Source: Lachnospiraceae bacterium UBA1778
GTDB taxonomy: Bacteria > Bacillota > Clostridia > Lachnospirales > Lachnospiraceae
Length of the DNA: 40,407 nucleotides
Direction of reading: 5' to 3'
Assembly: GCA_002315255.1 (NCBI GenBank)
Contig: DCGM01000042.1
Location: forward strand, 13,108 to 53,514
Below, in pieces: positions 23,691 through 33,600 of the stretch (position 1 is the stretch's first letter; every line of letters starts with the position of its first letter). The notes under the pieces were generated by a model. It was not told the DNA's origin and did not search any database. It was given only the letters and a program-made list of their open reading frames with translations. Made by a program: the position numbers and the translations under genes.

Positions 23691-24941
23691 TTAATACTCT
23701 TCCGCCTCTTCGCCGTTCACGGACACGGTCTCGTCCTCGCCGACCGGAATCAGCACATAGCGCTCGCCGTCGATATAGTCAAACCGCACCTTCTCCGCGC
23801 GGCTTTCGTCTGTCACAACCTTCACGTCGAATCCGCCCGGCTCCTGCTGCTCCTTCAGCACACGGAGCTCGCTCTCCGTCTCGTGAAGCGCCTTCTGAAG
23901 CGCATTCCGCTGGAGGCGCATCTCATTGGCACGGAGCTCGCGCCCGTCAATGAACGTCTCGACCGGGAGCGCGTCCGCGAGGAATTCCTCCTTCACTTTG
24001 TTCTCGATCCGGGTCTGTTTGTCCTTCGGAATCTCCGTGTCGCTTAAGGCCTCGCGAAGGAGCTCCTCGGAAAGCTGAAGTTTCTCCGGCTCTTCGCCAT
24101 CCTCCGCTTTTTCGCCGTCGTGCGCTTCCTCGAACTGGTCATTTAAATCGTTTAAGTTCCGCTGAAGCGACAGGTATAGATCCGCATTATACTCGCTTTC
24201 TTCGCCCAATGCGCTCGATACAATATTCTTAAACGTGATCTTCTTTTCGGTAGCCGTCGTCGTGACGCCGCAGCCTAATACCTTCTCCATAAACTCGCGG
24301 TGCGGCACCTTCGTGTCCTTCGTGTAGAAGAGGCAAGAATGGATATCGGAGCCGCGATGATTGAACGCCGGGAAGAGGAAGCCGGTCTCCGGGTCATGCA
24401 CCTGCCAGTCGCGGATGCAGGAGCCGATGCGCTTCTCTTCTTCGAGATAACCAAGCGACGCCTTTGAAAGCTCGACCGGGCAGATCGCGCAGATCATATA
24501 CGAATAAACCTCGTTCGATTCGCCGGAATAAAGCTCATCCGCGCCGCGGAACGGCACGTCGTACGAGTCCTGGAACAGAAGGATCAGATAGTTCCCGGTA
24601 TGCTCGTAATTCTCAATCACGAGGTCGAACCAGGATTCGACCGTCTCTGCATTCAGCTTCGACTCCAGCACGCCGTAGAGGAACTGCTGGTGGCCGCCCG
24701 CCATCTCCTCCTCCGTCGGAAACTCCAGATTCAGAAGCTGGTTTCCGACCGTTCCGGACAATGCTTTCTTCGCGATTTCGAGATACTTGTAAAACTCTTC
24801 GTCTTCAAGACTTAAGAACGGCCCGTTGAAAGTGCAGACCTTATTTTTCTGCGAGTCGACATAGCAGCCCGCGAGGCGTGAAAAAGTCGCCTGTGTCTTC
24901 GAGAACCGCTTCCGGATCTCAGATAATTCTTTTTTATTCAT
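23691..24941 (-). CDS. DUF4317 family protein of unknown function
   Basis: 416-residue cytoplasmic protein recognised from its opening pattern (MNKKELSEIRKRFS, then CYVDSQKNKV and LSGTVGNQLLNLEFP), which is the DUF4317 signature found in Clostridia. A Glu/Asp-rich segment near residues 275-295 separates the main domain from a C-terminal helical part with a likely coiled coil (residues about 335-370, LQRNALQKALHETESELRVL). No catalytic motif is identifiable. The start follows AAGGAAAAGCT. It sits between glutamine synthetase and the S1-domain gene on the same strand, with a 69-base gap to the former, so it may be cotranscribed. Confidence 0.85.
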   Translation of the reverse strand: MNKKELSEIRKRFSKTQATFSRLAGCYVDSQKNKVCTFNGPFLSLEDEEFYKYLEIAKKALSGTVGNQLLNLEFPTEEEMAGGHQQFLYGVLESKLNAETVESWFDLVIENYEHTGNYLILLFQDSYDVPFRGADELYSGESNEVYSYMICAICPVELSKASLGYLEEEKRIGSCIRDWQVHDPETGFLFPAFNHRGSDIHSCLFYTKDTKVPHREFMEKVLGCGVTTTATEKKITFKNIVSSALGEESEYNADLYLSLQRNLNDLNDQFEEAHDGEKAEDGEEPEKLQLSEELLREALSDTEIPKDKQTRIENKVKEEFLADALPVETFIDGRELRANEMRLQRNALQKALHETESELRVLKEQQEPGGFDVKVVTDESRAEKVRFDYIDGERYVLIPVGEDETVSVNGEEAEEY

Positions 24942-25010
24942 AGCTTTTCCTTAAATGTGTAAGCCGCATCTGCGCCGTAGTTATAGCAGCTGCAGGAGCA
25001 GGCCTCTGTC

Positions 25011-26438
25011 TTACAGGTCATAATACATCTTAAACTCTTCCGGATGCGGAATCCGCGCCACATGCTCATCCGCCGCGCGGCCGTTCTTTAAGAGGATCTC
25101 AATCAGACGCTCCGGGAAAACGCCGCCCTTCGTCAGATAATCATGATCCTTCTCGAGTTCGTCCATTGCTTCGCCAAGCGAAGCCGGCATAGCCTTCAGG
25201 CTCTTCCGGACCTCCTCCGGAAGCTCGTACAGGTTTCCGTCGTACGGGCCATAGCCTAACGCATGCGGGTCGATCTTCTTTTCAATGCCGTCGAGGCCCG
25301 CCATCAGAATCGCAGCGAACGCATAATACGGATTACAGGTTGCGTCCGGATTGCGAAGCTCGAAGCGCTTCTGCATCGGGGATTTCGCATACGCCGGAAT
25401 GCGGATGACCGCGCTCCGGTTCGCCGTCGCATACGCGAGCGTGACCGGCGCTTCAAAGCCCGGAATCAGGCGCTTATAAGAGTTCGTCGACGGGTTCGTG
25501 ATCGCGCAGAGCGAACGCGCGTGGATTAAAAGGCCGCCGATAAAATGAAGGGCTGTTTCACTCAATGAGGAATAACCGTTTTCATCGTAGAAAAGCGGCT
25601 TTCCGTCTTTCAAAAGGAGCATGTGGACATGGAGTCCGGAGCCGGCTTCGCCGACGACAGGCTTCGGCATAAAGGTGGCCGTCTTTCCGTTCGCTACAGC
25701 CGTATTTTTGATTACATATTTCGCAGACATCGTATTATCAGCCATCTTCGTCATCTCGTCAAGCTCGACTTCGATTTCCATCTGGCCGCAGCCGCCGACC
25801 TCGTGATGATGATACTTGACACGGACGCCCCAATCCTTCATCGTAAGGCAGGCCTCGGAGCGGATGTCGTTATTTACGTCCATCGGAAGCGTCGTATGAT
25901 AGCCGTTCGCATGGGCGATCTGGAAGCCGTAATTGTTCGCTTCAGAGCCGGTCTCCCACTCGGACTGGTTCGCCGAAATCCGATAGCCGGCATGGTTCGG
26001 CGCATTGTCATACTCGACGCCGTCAAAAATATAAAACTCATACTCGGGGCCGATGATCATCTCATCCGCAATCCCGGTCTTCTTCATATATTCGTTCGCG
26101 CGCTTCGCGACATTCCGCGGGTACTGGTCGAACGGGGTATTTTCTTTTCCGATCACCATAACGTCGCCGATCATGGAAAGCGTCGGGATCGCGCAGAACG
26201 TGTCAATGACCGCGCTGTCGAGGTCGGGCACGAAGACCATGTCGCTGTTCTCGACTGCCGCATAGCCGTAGTTGCTGCCGTCAAAGCCGATTCCGTATTT
26301 CATCGTGTCTTCCGTCAGGCGCTCGGCCGGAATCGACAGATGGCGCCAGCGCCCCTGGATATCCGTCATCTTAAAGTCTACAATCTCAATGTCATTTTCA
26401 CGGATGATATTCAGCACATCATTTAAGGTTCTACCCAT
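25011..26438 (-). CDS. glnA: Type I glutamine synthetase
   Basis: ATP-dependent ligase forming glutamine from glutamate and ammonium; 475 residues, normal for GSI dodecamers. Visible motifs are the beta-grasp region FKMTDIQGRWRHLSIP, the D-x6-S latch-type FDGSN near residue 53, metal ligands in IGPEYEFYIFDG, MEIEVE and AGSGLHVHM, and the arginine-containing NRSAVIRIP. Near the C-terminus NLYELPEE with Tyr404 resembles the adenylylation loop of GSI-beta enzymes, whereas Bacillus-type GSI-alpha lacks it; whether it is modified here is unknown. The start at 26438 is preceded by AGGAGGACGAA. It is probably the first gene of a run with the DUF4317 and S1-domain genes. Confidence 0.96.
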   Translation of the reverse strand: MGRTLNDVLNIIRENDIEIVDFKMTDIQGRWRHLSIPAERLTEDTMKYGIGFDGSNYGYAAVENSDMVFVPDLDSAVIDTFCAIPTLSMIGDVMVIGKENTPFDQYPRNVAKRANEYMKKTGIADEMIIGPEYEFYIFDGVEYDNAPNHAGYRISANQSEWETGSEANNYGFQIAHANGYHTTLPMDVNNDIRSEACLTMKDWGVRVKYHHHEVGGCGQMEIEVELDEMTKMADNTMSAKYVIKNTAVANGKTATFMPKPVVGEAGSGLHVHMLLLKDGKPLFYDENGYSSLSETALHFIGGLLIHARSLCAITNPSTNSYKRLIPGFEAPVTLAYATANRSAVIRIPAYAKSPMQKRFELRNPDATCNPYYAFAAILMAGLDGIEKKIDPHALGYGPYDGNLYELPEEVRKSLKAMPASLGEAMDELEKDHDYLTKGGVFPERLIEILLKNGRAADEHVARIPHPEEFKMYYDL

Positions 26439-26504
26439 TTCGTCCTCCTGTCCGCCAAGCGGGCTTCTTCTGGCCGGCTAGACCGCCAGTTTATTATTCT
26501 CTTT

Positions 26505-26533
26505 ATCTTATCGCACCCGCGGATTTTAGTAAA
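26505..26533 (-). promoter_or_regulatory. Predicted promoter of glnA
   Basis: On the minus strand: TTTACT (26528-26533), 17-base spacer, TAAGAT (26505-26510), giving a leader of about 60 bases. The leader contains short inverted repeats (CTGGCGG and CCGGCCAG) but no recognised riboswitch. Confidence 0.4.
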
Positions 26534-26675
26534 GTATTTTCAGCCGGTCCGTCAGCGTTCTCTTTGAAAAAAGAGCTGTTTTTCTTTCCTTTTCACAGTC
26601 TTTTCACCGCGTGTACACTCCCCTGACAATGCACCCGCCTATAATACGCGTTATTCTGGGGGAAAGGATATCACC

Positions 26676-27467
26676 ATGTCGTTTGAAAAATTAGGGTTCA
26701 GCTCGATGGGCTGCCCTGAAATGACGCTGAAAGAAATCGCCGAACTCGCTGTCCGCAGAGGTGTCTGGGGAGTCGAGCTTCGCGGAAAATCAGCGGATGA
26801 ACATATCAGCCCGATGACGTCGAAGGAGGACCAGGTCGCTACCCGTCTTCTCTATCGGAATCTGGGGCTCCACATCGCCGGAATCGCGAGCTACGTGAAG
26901 TTCGCGGACGATGACATGCAGGAAGAAAATACGGATGAACTCGAGCGCTTTGCCGACCTCGGGGCCTATCTCGGAGCAGAATATATCCGCGTCTTCTACG
27001 GCGAAGGTTTCGACACGACGGAGGCACGCATTGCTGAAGGAATCGCTGTCGCAGCCGAGGCGATCCGCCCCTACAATATCAAGCTTTTACTCGAAATGAG
27101 CGACGAGCTGAAAACGTCAGAGCAGGCGCTTCGGCTTTTATCGCTGGCGGGAAACCCGGAGAACGTCGGCGTCATTTTCGATACCTATACCCCGTTTAAA
27201 GAGCTGGAGGATCCTGTCGCGTCGTTCCGCGCATTGGAAAAGAAAATCGGTGCGATCCATCTCAATGCCTACCGGACCGACGAAAAGGGCCATCACCATC
27301 AATGCCTTCCCTCCGAAAGCGGGCTTCCGATGGAGCCGCTCTTTGAAGAGATTGCGAAGAGCCGGATCGATGTGCCGGCCATCATTATGTGGGAGCGGCT
27401 GTTTGACGAGTCGCTATGTGAAATGGACGAAGCAATCGAGAACTACCGGCGGTGCCTGATTCTCTGA
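26676..27467 (+). CDS. Sugar phosphate isomerase/epimerase-like TIM-barrel protein
   Basis: 263 residues of the xylose isomerase-like TIM-barrel superfamily (AP endonuclease 2 family). Typical elements are GVELRGKSADEH, the first active-site Glu in LLLEMSDELKTS, IFDTYTP, IHLNAYRTDEKGHHHQ and a terminal Glu in IMWERLF. Such enzymes isomerise or epimerise keto-sugars using a divalent metal. The start follows GGGGGAAAGG. It is divergent from glnA with 237 bases between, where TATAAT occurs at 26640-26645, and it ends at a terminator. It stands alone, so the substrate cannot be deduced. Confidence 0.85.
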   Translation: MSFEKLGFSSMGCPEMTLKEIAELAVRRGVWGVELRGKSADEHISPMTSKEDQVATRLLYRNLGLHIAGIASYVKFADDDMQEENTDELERFADLGAYLGAEYIRVFYGEGFDTTEARIAEGIAVAAEAIRPYNIKLLLEMSDELKTSEQALRLLSLAGNPENVGVIFDTYTPFKELEDPVASFRALEKKIGAIHLNAYRTDEKGHHHQCLPSESGLPMEPLFEEIAKSRIDVPAIIMWERLFDESLCEMDEAIENYRRCLIL

Positions 27468-27483
27468 AAAAAGCAGGATAAGC

Positions 27484-27510
27484 TTATCGGATTCTTTTAA
27501 TATCCGATAA
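27484..27510 (+). other. Hairpin downstream of the isomerase gene
   Basis: TTATCGGAT (27484-27492) pairs with ATCCGATAA (27502-27510), loop TCTTTTAAT. No T-run follows; it precedes the true terminator and may act as a 3' stabiliser. Confidence 0.45.
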
Positions 27511-27539
27511 CTGACACCCTGTGCTATATCTCAAAAAAG

Positions 27540-27569
27540 CCCGAAATGTGTGGACATTTCGGGTTTTTT
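27540..27569 (+). terminator. Terminator of the isomerase gene
   Basis: CCCGAAATGT (27540-27549), loop GTGG, ACATTTCGGG (27554-27563), then T6. An A6 run precedes it, so it could also work on the minus strand. Confidence 0.92.
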
Positions 27570-27659
27570 CTTATATTATGGGACTAATATCAAAGGCTGT
27601 AAAAGGGCGCTCTTTTTTGGGTTAAAGGACAGCTTTCAGCCATTTGGGGAGGGTAAAAA

Positions 27660-30600
27660 ATGAAGAAAAAATGTTTGTCAGTATTGTTAGTACTGGCGCT
27701 GTTGCTGACTTCTGTCCAGCCGCGGTTTATTGCTACGGCAGAAACGATCGAAGACTCTTCAGCGAAGACAGAATCGAACGTCCCGCAGAAACAGGAGGAC
27801 CGCCTTCCGAGCGTGAAGCAGGACAAACTCCACTCATTAGAAAAAACCGATACTCCGGTGAAGGAAGCTGATCCGGAGAAAGAGATTGCGCCGGACGGCG
27901 AAACCGCATCAGATGGTGAAACCGCACCGGACGGCGAAACCGCACCGGATGATGAAACCGCATCAGATGGTGAAACTGAACCTTCCGTAGAAATTCCCGG
28001 CATGAAGCTCATCGTTCCCGCTTCCGATTCAAAGGATCCGGAAGGCCCCTCGATGAGTGAGGACGGTCATATCTTGAACGCGCATCCGGTCGATCTCGGT
28101 GAAGTGCCTCAGTCGACCGGCAAAAAGCATCTCCTCTCTGCTGCCCTGGCGGCAAATCTGCCGACGGCTTACAGCAGCGTGACAGCAGGGCGCGTCGCTC
28201 CGGTCCAGAACCAGGCTCCGTACGGAACCTGCTGGGCTTTCTCCGCGTCTGCCGCATGCGAATCAACCTTAGGTCCGAAGAATAACGATGAGTATACCAA
28301 CCTTTCCGCTCTTCAGTTCGTCTATTATTTCTACAACACCAACAAAGATCCGCTCGGCAATGCGACCGGCGATTATACAGGTGCCAGGACCAGCAATATC
28401 CTGGACCAAGGCGGCAATCCGATTTTTGCTATGTTTGCTCTCGCAGACTGGGTAAACGGCGCTCCGGAAAGCGCATTGCCCTATACGACGGTTAATCTGA
28501 ATAAGGCATTAAACAGATCTATTTCGGACGACTATGCTTATTCCTATGATATCGGTCATCTTCAGAATGCCTATATGATTCCGGTAAGCGATTCGGCGGA
28601 GTCTCGCAATAACCTGAAAGAAGCTGTCCAGAGCTACGGCTCTCTTTCAATCATGATTTATTATGATCCCTGGTACTATAACTCTGACACCGGCGCTTAT
28701 TATACTACAGAAGCTAAGGGAAACCATGCCGTCAATATCGTCGGATGGAATGATGATTATCCGGCTTCCAATTTCGGTTTTTTGGCAAAACCATCTCAGA
28801 ACGGCGCATGGCTGGTCCGAAACAGTTGGGGGACTGACTGGGGCACGGACGGCGATTCTGATCCGGAACATAGCGGTCAGGAAGGTTATTTCTGGCTTTC
28901 CTATTATGACGCTTCTTTCCTTTCCAGCGGCTATGCATACGCTTTTGATTTTGAACCTTCTTCCACTTATGCCTATAACTATCAGTATGACGGTTCCTAC
29001 GGAAGCTCTGTTGTAGAGCTTTCAAATAAGGTGAAAGCATCTGCCATTTATACAGTAAAAGGCCTTTCCTCCGATGTGGAGCTCTTACAGGCAGTCGGTC
29101 TGGCTTTCTATAGCAGCAATGTAACCGGTCATTACAGCATCTATCTGAATCCTGATGACGCAGCACCGGAAAGCGGAACGCTGCTCCTTACCCTTCCGTT
29201 CTCCACAGGTTATGCGGGCTACTACACCTTCGATATTCCGACTTCCAAGCAGCCGTTATTAGCGAAAGGCGATACTTACAGCGTCGTTTTCTCCTTTGAC
29301 AAGGATGTGCGTCTGTTTGTGGATTCCCCCTATGCCCTCAGCTGGATTGAACACTACCCAAATATCGGTCCGGATAAAACTTATATCATTTCCAATTCAA
29401 CTGCTTACTCGCCAATGCAAACTATCTGTACGTTACGGCTCAAGGCTTACACGAGTCCGTCAACAATCCGCGAAATTTTGATTGATGACGATGAAATCAA
29501 TCTGAATGTCGGTGAAGAAAGTACGGTCTCGCTTTCGTTCGATCCTGAGGGCGAGATGCCGCTCATTTTAGTCGATCATGAAGACTGTGTCAGCGTCACA
29601 TCGACGAAAGATAATCCGTATACCTATACCATCAAAGCGCTGAGCGGTTCGAAAACGTCAACCGTAATCAGATTCTATGACACAGCCGGATTCCATGAAG
29701 TCCTTCTCACGGTTCATATTTCCGAGATTGTCCCCAATGGGTTACTGTTTGATGTTTTCGATGATCATTGTGTCGTTACCGGAGGAAACGTTTCCGGAGA
29801 TATCACGATTCCGCATTATTATCAGGGTCTTCCGGTTACGGAAATCGCGGATGAAGCATTCTGCAATAATAAAGCCATCACATCCGTCATTCTCCCGTCG
29901 ACGCTTACAAAGATTGGCGAAAAAGCGTTTATGAATTCCGATATCACCGGCATCTCGCTTCCTGCGGGACTGGAAGAGATCGGTTCTTATGCGTTCTCAA
30001 ATACTAAACTTACCGAAGTGAAGATTCCGGGAACAGTTACCGATCTGAATGAAGGCCTCTTCTATCAGACGGCCACGCTGTCAAAGGTAACGCTTGAAGA
30101 GGGCATTGAAACGATCGGTGAGAAAGTCTTCGCCGGCACTTCGCTCGCTTCTTTCGGCGGCTTCCCGCAGACGCTGATCTCGATCGGAAATCGGGCGTTC
30201 ATGGATTGCGCTGATCTTAAGTCGGTCATTTTCCCTGCATCGCTTGAATCGCTCGGAGAAGAGGTGTTCCTGAACTCCGGCCTCAAAAAAGCTTATTTTG
30301 ACGGCAATGAGCCGGAAGCTTCGGATAACACTTTCCCGGATGAAGTCCTCATCTTCTATCCCTTCGGTGATTATACCTGGGAATGTTCACCGGATTATGA
30401 TGAAGAAACGAATACCTGGCACGGAAATCCGATTGACATCCGCGCGAGTGAAGGTCTCGCATTTGTCGAAACCGAAGAAGGCTGGATGGTTTCCGGCATC
30501 GGCAGCTGCACGGATTTGGTCATCACGATTCCGCTCACCTATCAGGGTCAGCCGGTCGTCGGAGTCATACCTGAAGCTTTCTACGGCTGTCTGCAGCTTC

Positions 30601-33600
30601 AGAAGGTCATTTTCCTTCATGATTATCTTACTATTGGAGACGCTGCGTTTAAGAATTGCCAGAATCTGAAAGAAGTCATCCTTCCAAGCCATCTTGACAG
30701 GATTTCGAGTGAGCTGTTCTCGAACTGTACCAGTCTGACCACAGTCCGACTGTCCTTATTCTTAAACCGGATTGGGATGTCTGCGTTTGCGAACTGCACC
30801 AGTCTGTCCATAGACTCCTATCTGCCGGTAGGAATCGACACGATTGGAAAAAAGGCTTTCTACAAAGCGAAACTGCCGGAAGCTTTGGAATTGCCGAGGC
30901 GTTTAAAAAATATAGGAGACGACGCTTTTCTTTCAGACAGTCTGAAGCAGGTAAACTTCAGCGGACCGGCTCCAATCATGGGGAACGATGTTTTCCCGGA
31001 AGGTACCACACTCTGGTATCCGGAAACAGAAGCCTCCACCTATCTGGAATCTGAAAACTATAATGCTGACCTTAAGACCTATTACGGATACCGGATCTGT
31101 CAGGAAGGTACTTACGGACTAAGTTACAGCAAATACGAGGACGGGGTTCAGGTGTCAGGAAAGGATATCAATGCTTCCTCCGTCCATATTCCGGAGTTCT
31201 ATGCCGGCAAAGAGGTCATTGCCATCGCGTCGGCTGCTTTCTCCGATAACAGTTCACTCCAGTCTGTCGAGATGCCGGATACGATTCTCGTCATCTGTAA
31301 CAGCGCTTTCGGCCGCTGCTTCTCTCTTTCTTCTCTCCAGCTGCCGGTGTCACTGGAGAAAGTGGGGGCTTTCGCATTCCATGCTTGTGTCTCGCTGGAA
31401 AACCTGGTCATTCCTGAAAATGTGACCTATATCGGTTCATACGCATTTGACTATATCAGCTGCGGAAATGTTATTTTCCGCGGAGATGCGCCGGAGGGTT
31501 CTTCCGATATGTTCCCTTCGAATACAACTGTGAGCTATTATCCGACACGCTCCGGATGGAAAACCGGCGATGGTTATGATCCGTCCACCGGTCTCTGGTA
31601 TGGTTATCAGCTTCTCGAAATCTCCAGCGAAGGCTTCACCTATCGCGAAGAATCCGACCATATCGTCCTCACCGGAATCGGAACCTTTACCGACGAAATA
31701 GCAGTCTTCCCGAGCGAAATCAACGGGAAGCCGGTTACCCATATTGAAGCTTTTGCATTCCATGATCCCATATTTGATGAGGTGGTGTTCCCGGCAACCA
31801 TTACCAATATCGCTGAAAGTGCCTTTTATGGAAACAAAACTGTCCGAAAAGCCACTTTCTTAGGCGATGCTCCGGAAATAGCCGACGACGCATTATCGGC
31901 GAGCACGGTTATCTCCTTCAGCCCCTCTGCGAAGGGATTTCTGGACAGCGAATACTACGATAGCGAAAAGAATACCTGGAAAGGCTGGAAGATCGAACTT
32001 TTAGATTCGACGAATCTGGTCTTTAAAGAATATGATACCTTTGCGGCTGTCGCCGGCGTTACGGAGGGATTCTCGGATATCGTCGTAAAGATTCCGGAAA
32101 CCTATAACGGAAAACCGGTCACACAGATCAGTGTCAATGCCTTTAGAGACTGCACGTCCATCACGAAAGTCTATCTGCCGGAAAACCTGCAGATGATTCT
32201 CAACTATGCGTTCCATGGCTGTACATCCCTAAGTGACATTCCGCTTCCGAAGAACCTGATTTATATTTATCCGTATGCATTTTATGGCTGCACCTCGCTT
32301 CGCGAAATTGACCTTCATGAAGGAATCCAGCAGATTGGCGGCCAGGCATTCGCATTAAGCGGTCTGGAATCCGTCACGCTTCCGAGCACGCTCACCTATG
32401 CCGGAACTTATCTGTTTTATGGCTGCAAAAACCTGAAGTCTGTCGTCGTTTCAGAAGGCATCAGCAATCTCGGAGCCTATATGTTCTATGCCTGCACAGC
32501 GCTGGAGGATGTTTCTCTCCCGTATTCCATGACGAGTATCGGTCAGGGCGCATTCTACTGTTGCACCTCGCTGAAAAACTTTACCTTCCCGGAGGAACTG
32601 ACCTCTATCGGAGCATATGCCTTTTCTAATACAGCCCTTGAAAGGGTCGAGCTGCCCTTTTACTTATCCGAATTAGGAACCAGCGCATTTGCTAACTGCA
32701 ATAACCTTAAGCGCGTCGAAATAGGGTATTACTTGACAGTAATTCCGGATAATGCATTCTATAGATGTGTAAATCTGAAAAACGTTTCCTTTGGTGCTAA
32801 ACACGAATCCATCGGGAGAAATGCATTCTATGGTTGTACTTCCTTAGATAATCTTTACTTTTATTATGTTTCTTCAATCGCAGCGGGGGCCTTTGATGGC
32901 TGCACGAGTCTTCAGTACGCCTATTTTCACTGTGATGCGCCGGAGTGTCCGTCCGATCTGATCTTCCCCACAGCGACCACTATCCATGTTTCTTCCAATT
33001 GTGCGGGTTGGAAAGACAGCCGCTACTATAGCAGTGAGACGGGCAGATGGCACGGGTGTCCGCTGGTCTTTGAACTGGAGGATCCCAGCGAAGGGCTCGA
33101 TATTAAAGTATATGATGATCATTGTGCGGTTCTCTCTATCGGCAGCTGCACAGACAGTGTGATTTATATCCCCGACTATTACGGCGGCAATCCGGTTACG
33201 GAAATCCGCGCCGGAGCATTTGAGGGTGCCGAAGGATTGACACGTGTCATTATCCCGAGTGGAATCATTTCAATCGGTGACGGCGCATTTAAAGATTGCA
33301 TCAACCTCTATTCGATCGAATTCTGGAGTGGTACGGAAACGATCGGCAAAAACGCTTTCCAGAACTGTTCTTCCTTAAAAACAGTCCTCTTCAGCGAAAA
33401 ACTGGAAGAGATCGCCGACGGAGCATTCCTGGGCTGCGATCAGCTTTCGTATGTCGAATTCGCAGGAAATGCGCCGACCCTCGGCGAAGAAGTGTTCCGC
33501 GAGGGAACTGTCCTTACCTACTATTACGGAAAGACCGGATGGTCTGAAAATGACGTCTATAAAGCGGAGCCGGAATACTGGAACGGTTATCCGGTGTCTT

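Noticed and set aside
25623..26426. 267-codon open frame antisense to glnA
   Set aside because: GC-rich shadow of glnA, Arg/Asp/Val-biased translation, no ribosome site.
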